Origin: an uncultured Microbacteriaceae bacterium
Lineage (GTDB): Bacteria > Actinomycetota > Actinomycetes > Actinomycetales > Microbacteriaceae
Direction of reading: 5' to 3'
Length of the DNA stretch: 6,517 nucleotides
Assembly (NCBI GenBank): GCA_937896185.1
Contig: CALBMG010000294.1
Coordinates: 1-6,517 of the forward strand
In this document: positions 1-4,690 of the stretch, piece after piece
Position numbering within the stretch: the stretch's first letter is position 1
How the letters are laid out: every line of letters starts with the position of its first letter
Position numbers and translations under genes: made by a program
Notes under the pieces: model-generated
What the model saw: the letters and a program-made list of their open reading frames with translations, nothing else
Told to the model about the DNA's origin: nothing
The model's database searches: none

Positions 1-1103
1 CCGCGCAGGCTGCGAGGGGCGACCGCTAAACCATCGAGACCCAACGAACGCAGCCGGCGGCGAATCGAATCCAGGCGTGAACGCCGAGACCCCACGACCA
101 GCACGCTCTTGCCCGTGCGGACCAGTTCTGCAACCGAATTGACGATGGTTTGCGTGGCACCGGAGCCCGACGGGGTTCCCACCACAATCGAATTTCCGGC
201 CACGATGTGCGCGACGATCAGTTCCTGCTCGGAATCAGCGTCCAACACCAGGGTGTCGGAATCCAGCGGCCGCGTATCGGGGTCACCCGGGTCGATCGCA
301 GCGTGGCTCTCCGTCACCAGATACAGGGCGTTGGGGTTCCCCGCGACGGCATCCAAAATCGGGTGGGACAGGTTCGCCGAAGCACTCACCATGTCGGCGG
401 CAACGTCCGACAGGTTGGCGATCGCCAACGCGGGAACCACATGAGCGCCAGGGATATGCGCGATCAACCCCTGCAGTCGGTCCAATGCCCCATTGGGTCG
501 GAACGACCCGTTGTCATCGGTCAAGGCCACAAACGTGGACTCGTCGAGCCCGATACCGAACTGTGAAAACAGTTCCCGGGCCAAGGCGGGATTGAGGCGC
601 AAACCCCCTTGCAGCGTTATTTCAATATCGTCTGCGCGTCGACGCAACCGCACCGGACGCACCAACATGGGGGCACAATATTCGGTGTCTCCCGCGCTCC
701 ACGTGACCAGACCGACCGCCAAATACACCGAGTCGATGCCGCGCGCGGCCTGCAGCTCGATGCCCTTGTCATTGATTCGGATCGCATTGTGACGCGCACG
801 GTTCAACGCAACATCGTCGCGAACCAGGGTGCGCAACAGTGTCGGTGAACCCGCAAACAGTTGGGCGAGCCCACCGGGATGGCCCACACTGAACTCGATC
901 GCGGTGTCGCGCGGGAAATGCAGCAACGGATTGACCCCGCCAATGGCGGCAAGTTCCTCTCGCCACTCAGCCCGGATGGGTTCGGCGATATCGATAGCGG
1001 GGGAATCCAGATCACCGCTGCTGATCGCAACAGGGTCGATGGTGACGGGAATCACACGCTTGGTGTCGTCGCCGTTATTGCCTGATTTTCCGAAGCCCCA
1101 CAT
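1..1103 (-). CDS. DNA helicase-like (SF1/AAA-type) protein, N-terminal part, runs off left edge
   Basis: The minus frame is open from ATG at 1103 to base 1, giving 367 codons (MWGFGKSGNNGDD...), with the C-terminus outside the window. An in-frame TAA lies four codons upstream, so this start is bounded. Residues about 45-220 match, from memory, the N-terminal region of large actinobacterial helicase-like proteins (WREELAAIGGVNPLLHF, HPGGLAQL, a conserved RGIDSVYLAVGLVTW block). Residues about 290-320 (DADSEQELIVAHIVAGNSIV then VVGTPSGSGATQTIVN) occupy the place of the Walker A loop VVxGPPGTGKSQTIxN of UPF1-like SF1 helicases. The invariant Lys is Ala316 here. Motifs II-VI would lie beyond the left edge, so catalytic competence cannot be judged. 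Every Arg codon in the fragment is CGN. The gene lies 56 nt downstream of tRNA copy 1 on the same strand. The helicase-like family is fairly sure; its cellular role is unknown. Confidence 0.75.
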   Translation of the reverse strand, partial: MWGFGKSGNNGDDTKRVIPVTIDPVAISSGDLDSPAIDIAEPIRAEWREELAAIGGVNPLLHFPRDTAIEFSVGHPGGLAQLFAGSPTLLRTLVRDDVALNRARHNAIRINDKGIELQAARGIDSVYLAVGLVTWSAGDTEYCAPMLVRPVRLRRRADDIEITLQGGLRLNPALARELFSQFGIGLDESTFVALTDDNGSFRPNGALDRLQGLIAHIPGAHVVPALAIANLSDVAADMVSASANLSHPILDAVAGNPNALYLVTESHAAIDPGDPDTRPLDSDTLVLDADSEQELIVAHIVAGNSIVVGTPSGSGATQTIVNSVAELVRTGKSVLVVGSRRSRLDSIRRRLRSLGLDGLAVAPRSLR

Positions 1104-1109
1104 TGGTTC

Positions 1110-1115
1110 AGGTTA
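1110..1115 (-). promoter_or_regulatory. Likely -10 box for a leaderless helicase-like mRNA
   Basis: On the minus strand TAACCT (actinobacterial TANNNT pattern) is followed by exactly 6 nt and then the ATG at 1103. No Shine-Dalgarno sequence lies in between. This spacing puts the transcription start at or next to the A of ATG, as in leaderless actinobacterial genes. No good -35 box is visible, so the call is moderate. Confidence 0.4.
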
Positions 1116-1143
1116 ACCCGAAAACCTATGAATTTACTGGAGG

Positions 1144-1244
1144 CGCGACCGACAACCGGTGCCCCTGGAGGGACTCGAACCCCCAACCCTTTCCTTAGGA
1201 CGGAACTGCTCTTCCATTGAGCTACAGAGGCCAGTGCCACCATT
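1144..1244. repeat. 101-bp perfect direct repeat, copy 1 (contains tRNA-Arg)
   Basis: Identical base for base to 2597-2697 (offset 1453). Identity ends abruptly on both sides: G1143 against A2596, and A1245 against C2698. It covers the whole tRNA plus 16 bp past its 3' end and 13 bp before its 5' end, which is more than the usual attachment-site overlap with only the 3' half of a tRNA. Confidence 0.97.
1160..1231 (-). tRNA. tRNA-Arg(CCU), copy 1
   Basis: A 72-nt cloverleaf on the minus strand, CCA not encoded. The acceptor stem is GCCTCTG/CAGGGGC with discriminator A. The D stem is GCTC/GAGC with loop AATGGAA. The anticodon loop is GTCCTAA, giving anticodon CCU, which reads AGG. The T arm is GGGGG-TTCGAGT-CCCTC. 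The 27-43 pair of the anticodon stem is a G-A mismatch, present in both copies. Only 13 bp upstream of the mature 5' end are shared with copy 2, so any promoter for this copy lies in the cargo DNA at 1245-1300, which also holds the divergent promoter of the exported-protein gene. Confidence 0.95.
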
Positions 1245-1249
1245 AACTC

Positions 1250-1279
1250 TTGACCATTTATTGCGTTCGCCTGTAGCGT
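1250..1279 (+). promoter_or_regulatory. Sigma70-type promoter of the exported-protein gene, probably leaderless
   Basis: TTGACC at 1250-1255, an 18-bp spacer, then TAGCGT at 1274-1279, preceded by TG (extended -10). GTG at 1287 starts 8 nt after the -10 box and ATG at 1290 11 nt after, so transcription would begin at or one base before GTG. No Shine-Dalgarno sequence is present. The -35 box begins 6 bp inside the cargo, just past the end of repeat copy 1, so the inserted unit carries its own promoter. Confidence 0.5.
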
Positions 1280-1286
1280 CGGCACT

Positions 1287-2117
1287 GTGATGACCTCACC
1301 ATTATTTCGCTTTCGCAGCCGTGCACAGTTTTTCATGGCCGCGCTACTTCTTGTTTCGATATCACCGCCCTCGGATGCCGCAATCGCTGACGCGAATGGC
1401 CCTATAATTAATTTCCTTCATTTTGATGGGGAATCGGCTCTCCAGGTTGCAATACGCGCAACAGAATCAAACAATCCGTCTGATGTTCTGAGGGTGTTGG
1501 ACGCCATGTCCGAGGCGGCTTCTGCCGGCATCCTTGTCAAATACCCGGGGCTAGACGCAACATCCGCGGCAGCCCAAGTCGCGGAACTCGATCTCATAAC
1601 ATCCGTACTCGAATCCACCGTTTCAAGTTCGAGCTCGTCAAGCACGACACCTGCGCCACGTGCAACTCCGAGCGGCCCGGCCGGGGTGATTTTGGGTTAT
1701 CCAGGAGCCGATAATCTTGCCTGGTACATTAACACAAGTGTTCATAAAACCGATTGCAATTTACTTTCGTGCTGGGACACTGACCGGAAAACAATTCGCA
1801 TAATTATTGACCCGGGCTCGAGCGCATCCAAATACAACGTGAAGATCGACTATCCCCTGAACCAAACCGGTTCCATCGGAAGTATCACAACTAAAGTTGC
1901 AAGTTTCCGAAACGGTTATGCAAACGGCAGCGCGACTGCTGTATTAAGTGCAGGAAGCACGGAACGATTCATTCAACAACCGTTGCATCTGGTCGGAAAC
2001 AATTTCTCGTTCGGCATCTCTCTCACAGCACCTATCGCGGGAAAGTATGTGACGGCTCAATATAAAACCCTGATCGGGACGTGCGCCAATGCAACCCCAA
2101 CCACCTGCAGATGGTGA
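1287..2117 (+). CDS. Exported four-cysteine protein of unknown function
   Basis: 276 residues from GTG 1287; ATG 1290 is the next codon and equally possible. Residues 1-13 are basic (RFRSRAQ), 14-26 hydrophobic (FFMAALLLVSISP), with a likely signal peptidase site near SDAA-IAD at 29-33, so the product is probably secreted. Residues 34-110 are mostly helix-forming (ESALQVAIRATES, VLRVLDAMSEAAS, AAAQVAELDLITSVLES). A run of seven Ser at 113-119 in mixed codons, followed by a Thr/Pro/Ala stretch to about 130, looks like an extracellular linker. The C-terminal part (131-276) is rich in Gly, Ser, Thr and Asn, with beta-like strands and four cysteines (157, 162, 266, 274) that could form two disulfides. 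I recognise no family. Low GC, plus one AGG (residue 69) and one AGA (residue 275) Arg codon, sets it apart from the all-CGN helicase-like gene. It overlaps the next gene by 7 nt (ATGGTGA). Confidence 0.75.
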   Translation: MMTSPLFRFRSRAQFFMAALLLVSISPPSDAAIADANGPIINFLHFDGESALQVAIRATESNNPSDVLRVLDAMSEAASAGILVKYPGLDATSAAAQVAELDLITSVLESTVSSSSSSSTTPAPRATPSGPAGVILGYPGADNLAWYINTSVHKTDCNLLSCWDTDRKTIRIIIDPGSSASKYNVKIDYPLNQTGSIGSITTKVASFRNGYANGSATAVLSAGSTERFIQQPLHLVGNNFSFGISLTAPIAGKYVTAQYKTLIGTCANATPTTCRW

Positions 2118-2596
2118 AGAAAGCCATCATAAGTTTGGGGTATTTTGCCCCTGAAGCTCCGTCCCCCCGACCGCCGGAGCCCTACGACGTTAATAAATTG
2201 CTTGACCTGATCGAGGACGGGACGCCACAGTTTCGCACTGAAGTTTGCGCCTTCCCTCGACTCCCTGCGGAGGCTCTGGAACGACTAGCGCGGGACTCTG
2301 ACGAAAACGTCCGGCAAAGTCTGCTCCTGATCAACCGCGACCTCCCGGCTGAGCTGCTGATTCGTGTCGTGGAAGAGTTTCCAGAAGATTATGCGTTTGT
2401 ATCCAAGCACCCCAATGCGCCCCTGTACATGAGTGAGCAGTGCGAAGTTGTGCGCATGCCTGAAGTTTCACTCCGAGCGTTTCTTGCCGCGCATAATGCG
2501 AACGCCGCACAGACTGCCGCGTTCCTGGCAATGCAATTGGAGCCTGAACTGACAGCAGGAGAAGCGTGGAAACGGGTACAACACCTTTCCGAATAA
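2111..2596 (+). CDS. Small leucine-rich-repeat-variant (LRV)-like helical-repeat protein
   Basis: About 161 residues from ATG 2111. An upstream ATG at 2081 would add 10 residues deep inside the preceding gene, and GTG 2114 is a third option. ATG 2111 overlaps the upstream stop as ATGGTGA, the usual arrangement for translational coupling, and no Shine-Dalgarno sequence is visible. Residues about 45-100 read PRLPAEALERLARDSDENVR then NRDLPAELLIRVVEEFPEDY then KHPNAP. This is the period and pattern of LRV repeats (NPxLPxExLxRLxxDxDxxVR), a short alpha/3-10 solenoid often used for protein binding. The N-terminus carries a Pro-rich stretch (PEAPSPRPPEP). There is no signal peptide or membrane segment, so it should be cytoplasmic. 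Two cysteines are present and there is no Fe-S cluster motif. Its partner may be the exported protein, but only the coupling suggests this. The stop abuts repeat copy 2. Confidence 0.7.
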   Translation: MVKKAIISLGYFAPEAPSPRPPEPYDVNKLLDLIEDGTPQFRTEVCAFPRLPAEALERLARDSDENVRQSLLLINRDLPAELLIRVVEEFPEDYAFVSKHPNAPLYMSEQCEVVRMPEVSLRAFLAAHNANAAQTAAFLAMQLEPELTAGEAWKRVQHLSE

Positions 2597-2697
2597 CGCG
2601 ACCGACAACCGGTGCCCCTGGAGGGACTCGAACCCCCAACCCTTTCCTTAGGACGGAACTGCTCTTCCATTGAGCTACAGAGGCCAGTGCCACCATT
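2597..2697. repeat. 101-bp perfect direct repeat, copy 2 (contains tRNA-Arg)
   Basis: Exact duplicate of 1144-1244 in the same orientation. It begins at the first base after the TAA of the LRV-like gene and ends 29 bp before the stop codon of the HNH gene at 2727. Confidence 0.97.
2613..2684 (-). tRNA. tRNA-Arg(CCU), copy 2
   Basis: Identical in all 72 positions to copy 1, with anticodon CCU and no encoded CCA. It lies downstream of the HNH gene on the same strand and converges with the LRV-like gene. Because its upstream flank is host sequence rather than cargo, this is the copy more likely to keep the native promoter. Confidence 0.95.
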
Positions 2698-2726
2698 CAA
2701 CCACGCGGGCGGCGGGCGCGCTGCGA

Positions 2727-3218
2727 CTAGGCGGCGAGGTAATCACTCCACTGTGGGGCGGGACGCTCCATGCCGCGGACGAGCCATGCGGTTCCGTGCG
2801 GTTGCCGTGGCGTGAATGGCAGATCCCAGCCGATCTCGCGCAACGTGCGGTCCGCCTTGGCGTTGTTGCATTTCACACACGCCGCCACCAGGTTGTCCCA
2901 ACTGTCGGCACCGCCACGGGATTTCGGCTGCACATGGTCGACGGTGGTGGCGCTGCCGTTGCAGTATGCGCAACGGAATCCGTCGCGTCGCAACACGCCT
3001 CGACGTGTCAAGGGGACGCCCTTGGTCATCGGAACGCGCACATAGCGAGCGAGGATGATCACCGAGGGTCGCTCCCACGTGGTGGCAATGCCGTACACGG
3101 GGTGCCCGGCGTCTCCCGCGAGGACTGATGCTTTGCCGGACATCACGAGCACGATGGCCCGTCGATCCGAGACGACTGCCAACGGCTCGTAGCCGGCGTT
3201 GAGAATGAGTGTGCGCAT
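2727..3218 (-). CDS. HNH endonuclease family protein
   Basis: 163 residues from ATG 3218. The frame is open further upstream, but a strong AAAGGAG Shine-Dalgarno 5 nt before this ATG decides the start, and MRTLILNAGYEPLAVV is the N-terminus I recall for this actinobacterial family. The zinc-binding pairs are C83xxC86 and C114xxC117. The beta-beta-alpha metal core is VDH (His95, the general base), RGG at 101-103, Asn109 and CNN at 117-119 with Lys121, so the third HNH position is Asn. The expected activity is Mg-dependent nicking or cleavage of DNA. The cellular role of this small stand-alone, widely conserved group is not settled. It is separated from the upstream NlpC/P60 gene by a terminator and is not part of a visible restriction or CRISPR locus. 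Confidence 0.9.
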   Translation of the reverse strand: MRTLILNAGYEPLAVVSDRRAIVLVMSGKASVLAGDAGHPVYGIATTWERPSVIILARYVRVPMTKGVPLTRRGVLRRDGFRCAYCNGSATTVDHVQPKSRGGADSWDNLVAACVKCNNAKADRTLREIGWDLPFTPRQPHGTAWLVRGMERPAPQWSDYLAA

Positions 3219-3223
3219 GAATG

Positions 3224-3230
3224 CTCCTTT
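3224..3230 (-). promoter_or_regulatory. Shine-Dalgarno sequence of the HNH gene
   Basis: AAAGGAG on the minus strand, 5 nt before ATG 3218. It rules out the longer reading frame starting at 3407, which would run back through the terminator at 3286-3313. Confidence 0.8.
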
Positions 3231-3285
3231 ATGCCCGCATGGATTTGCGTGCAGTGGGGGTCTGTGTGGTGCGTGTCGACGGCAT

Positions 3286-3313
3286 AAAAAAAGCACCGCC
3301 CAATGGGCGATGC
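3286..3313 (-). terminator. Intrinsic terminator
   Basis: In the minus-strand RNA, GCAUCGCCC and GGGCGGUGC form a 9-bp stem with an AUU loop, followed directly by seven U. The stem contains one G-U wobble that would be a C-A mismatch on the plus strand, and the U tract is only on the minus strand, so it is strand-specific. It should end the transcript of the NlpC/P60 gene, whose stop codon is about 168 nt upstream, and insulate the HNH gene. Confidence 0.85.
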
Positions 3314-3438
3314 AGTGTGTGCGAGGCGCGCGGTTGCACGCTGTTGCTGTTCGTGGACCGTATGAGCCCTTCACGCCGGGATGACGTGATGGGACCCGCG
3401 GGCACAAACCTGTCGGTACGACCGTGTGTGATCACATT

Positions 3439-3469
3439 CCCAGAGTAGGCCCCTCGGGGGTTGTCTGGG
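3439..3469 (-). other. Nested hairpin in the 3' untranslated region of the NlpC/P60 mRNA
   Basis: Outer stem CCCAGA/TCTGGG (6 bp), inner stem CCCC/GGGG with a three-base loop, separated by short internal loops. It starts 12 nt after the end of the NlpC/P60 gene and has no U tract, so it is not an intrinsic terminator by itself. It may protect the 3' end or be part of a small RNA. The rest of the 3219-3480 gap holds only the terminator and the HNH ribosome binding site. Confidence 0.45.
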
Positions 3470-3480
3470 TGAACGGCGCG

Positions 3481-4221
3481 TTAAATTCCGAGTCGGACAA
3501 TGTAATAGTTGGTGGTCCAAATTTTGCGAACACCCACAACACCTCCGGCGCGGGGCGCATCGAGAATCATGCCGTTGCCCGCATAGAAGCCGTTGTGTCC
3601 GGGCATGATGACGAGGTCGCCGGGCACTGCGTCGGATTCCTTGATCGGCTTACCCAGTGCGGCCTGGGCCATCACGCCGTGGGGCAACGCCACACCAAAC
3701 TGTGAATACACGAACTGGACGTACCCCGAGCAGTCGAAGCCCGCGGGCGATGCTCCACCGAAACGGTAGGGCACGCCTTGGTAGGAATATGCGACTTCCA
3801 TGACCTTGGCCGAACTGAATTTGCCCGACAGCGGGGGGTTCTTGAGGAAGTCCTCAACCGAGGGGCCCGTGTAGGTGGGATATTCCACTGCGAAGCCCTG
3901 TCGGGCGAGTGCTGCGGCCGAGGTGATCTTGAAGTTTGCGAGCTCGATCGCGCTGTCGGAAGCAGAAGCGATGACCACCTGACCGTCGTCGACGGTGTTT
4001 TCGGTGTGTTCGTCAAAGGCGTACCCGGGAAGCGCAAACGCGCCGACGAATGCGGACGCGACAGTCACGACAAGAACACGACGCGCTGGGCTGTCGTGTT
4101 TAAAGCTGAGTGCACGGCCTAGCGCAGCGAAACCCTGCGAGACCGACGTGGCGATGGCCCGGTTGCGGCGAATAATGCTGCGCATCGTTCGCTGTCCCAG
4201 ACGGAAAAAAGCATTTGCCAA
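3481..4221 (-). CDS. Secreted NlpC/P60 peptidoglycan hydrolase
   Basis: 246 residues from TTG 4221. AGGAGG lies 7 nt upstream, whereas the internal ATG (Met13) has no such site. The first 47 residues are basic and helix-prone, followed by a hydrophobic segment (about 49-64, LVVTVASAFVGAFALP) and a likely signal-peptide cleavage near GYA-FDE at 68. A linker of about 65 residues precedes the NlpC/P60 domain (about 136-246). The catalytic Cys is Cys164 in FDCSGYVQFVYSQFG and the His is His209 in GHNGFYAGNGM. The position that is usually His in the MIHAP motif is Asp221 (ILDAP). YQGVPYRFGGASPAGFDCSG is the classic N-terminal block. Such enzymes cut D-Glu-diaminoacyl bonds in stem peptides during cell separation and wall turnover. 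There is no LysM, SH3 or coiled-coil partner domain, so it is a short form. Confidence 0.93.
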   Translation of the reverse strand: MANAFFRLGQRTMRSIIRRNRAIATSVSQGFAALGRALSFKHDSPARRVLVVTVASAFVGAFALPGYAFDEHTENTVDDGQVVIASASDSAIELANFKITSAAALARQGFAVEYPTYTGPSVEDFLKNPPLSGKFSSAKVMEVAYSYQGVPYRFGGASPAGFDCSGYVQFVYSQFGVALPHGVMAQAALGKPIKESDAVPGDLVIMPGHNGFYAGNGMILDAPRAGGVVGVRKIWTTNYYIVRLGI

Positions 4222-4228
4222 GAGTATT

Positions 4229-4350
4229 CCTCCTGCGTCCAGGGAGCTTCACCCTTCCCATCGATTTGGTTTTGTGAACCGAGCTGCGATGGGCGTTGGG
4301 ACGACATCTCGGTTGTGCCGGTGGGCTGGTTTGCTCTTCGGTACCCCACC
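4229..4350 (-). promoter_or_regulatory. Structured 5' leader of the NlpC/P60 gene, possible pseudoknot
   Basis: In the minus-strand RNA, GGTGGG (4350-4345) can pair with CCCACC (4325-4320). AACCGAG (4314-4308) pairs with CTCGGTT (4283-4277). CCCATCG (4293-4287), in the loop of that second stem, pairs with CGATGGG (4263-4257). The last two 7-bp stems cross, which defines an H-type pseudoknot. The AGGAGG ribosome binding site (4234-4229) follows 22 nt later. A weak -10 candidate (TAAACT, 4356-4351) just before the first stem would make the leader about 120 nt. The conserved 3' CAGCTAAC element of the cyclic di-AMP ydaO riboswitch, common before such genes in actinobacteria, is not found, so no known class is assigned. 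Confidence 0.4.
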
Positions 4351-4396
4351 AGTTTACCCGACATATGGGTTTTACGGGTTCAGGCGGACACTAACT

Positions 4397-4609
4397 CTAG
4401 TAATTCAGGGGTTTTACATAGATGTGGTTGGCGACATCCAGGTCGATATTCAACGCGGGTGTGCCGTCGACACTGACCCGAATTTCGGTGTCGACCAACG
4501 TGGCGCGCACAGTCGTTCCCGGCAGAATTCCCGACTGGACAATCAGACGGAACAGGTCGTAATCCATCTGAATGGGTTCCCCCAAGCGGTCGACGACCAC
4601 GTCGGTGTC
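4397..4609 (-). CDS. DtxR-family metal-dependent regulator, C-terminal fragment (5' end lost at chimeric junction)
   Basis: About 70 residues ending PLNY and a TAG at 4397. The sequence from RLGEPIQMDYDLFRLIVQSG through LPGTTVRATLV and IRVSVDG to DLDVANHIYVKPL has the spacing of the C-terminal FeoA/SH3-like domain of DtxR/MntR-type repressors (RxGEPxQxDxxLL, GLxPG, LxxxVAxHIYV). In this family an N-terminal winged helix binds DNA and a middle domain binds Fe or Mn; both are absent. Upstream of about 4609 the minus frame stays open to 4993 but only as the antisense shadow of the transglutaminase gene, so the true gene is cut. Metal specificity cannot be judged. Confidence 0.7.
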   Translation of the reverse strand, partial: DTDVVVDRLGEPIQMDYDLFRLIVQSGILPGTTVRATLVDTEIRVSVDGTPALNIDLDVANHIYVKPLNY

Positions 4610-4690
4610 GAGGGCGGCACGCAGCGCCTGGCCGGCATGCGCCTGCTCGTGGTCGAGGACAACGGCTTCAACCAGCAGGTGGCGCAGGAC
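4610..4690 (+). pseudogene. Scrap of a response-regulator receiver domain (hybrid kinase type)
   Basis: In the frame of the transglutaminase, this stretch reads QRLAGMRLLVVEDN then GFNQQVAQ. LLVVEDNxxNQQVA is the start of a receiver domain as found in betaproteobacterial hybrid histidine kinases, where the Asp of the EDN motif helps bind Mg. The rest of that domain (strand 3 with the phospho-acceptor Asp, and later) is missing. After VAQ the sequence turns at once into a transglutaminase core. I read it as a short chimeric insert, not a gene. The exact ends are uncertain by about 15 bp. Confidence 0.5.

Larger units (their letters stand above)
1245..2596. mobile_element. Candidate tRNA-bounded mini-island (1352-bp cargo, no recombinase)
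   Basis: The segment between the two 101-bp repeats holds two plus-strand genes with their own promoter and nothing resembling an integrase, transposase or relaxase. The TAA stop of the second gene ends at 2596, the base before repeat copy 2. Hand counts of single 60-base lines gave 45% GC at 1381, 40% at 1741 and 50% at 1921, against 65% at 901. The second gene is near 60% (lines 2161 and 2221), so composition is mixed. It could be a non-autonomous integrated element, a tandem duplication that trapped genes, or an assembly join across a tRNA repeated elsewhere in the genome. Confidence 0.45.

Noticed and set aside
150..566. Plus-strand open frames over 109-1116
   Set aside because: They lie antisense to the helicase-like gene, whose minus-strand reading is coherent for 367 codons. 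They have no ribosome binding sites or family motifs.
3219..3407. Longer HNH reading frame starting at 3407
   Set aside because: The extension would be translated through an intrinsic terminator, has low-complexity composition, and bypasses the strong Shine-Dalgarno at 3224-3230.
3427..3436. TGTGATCACA perfect palindrome as a CRP-type operator
   Set aside because: CRP sites need a 6-bp spacer between TGTGA and TCACA. This one has none and lies in a 3' untranslated region with no promoter next to it.
4229..4350. Cyclic di-AMP (ydaO-yuaA) riboswitch
   Set aside because: The position before an NlpC/P60 gene fits, but the conserved CAGCTAAC-type 3' segment and the GGGGxGAAUC-type core were not found by eye.
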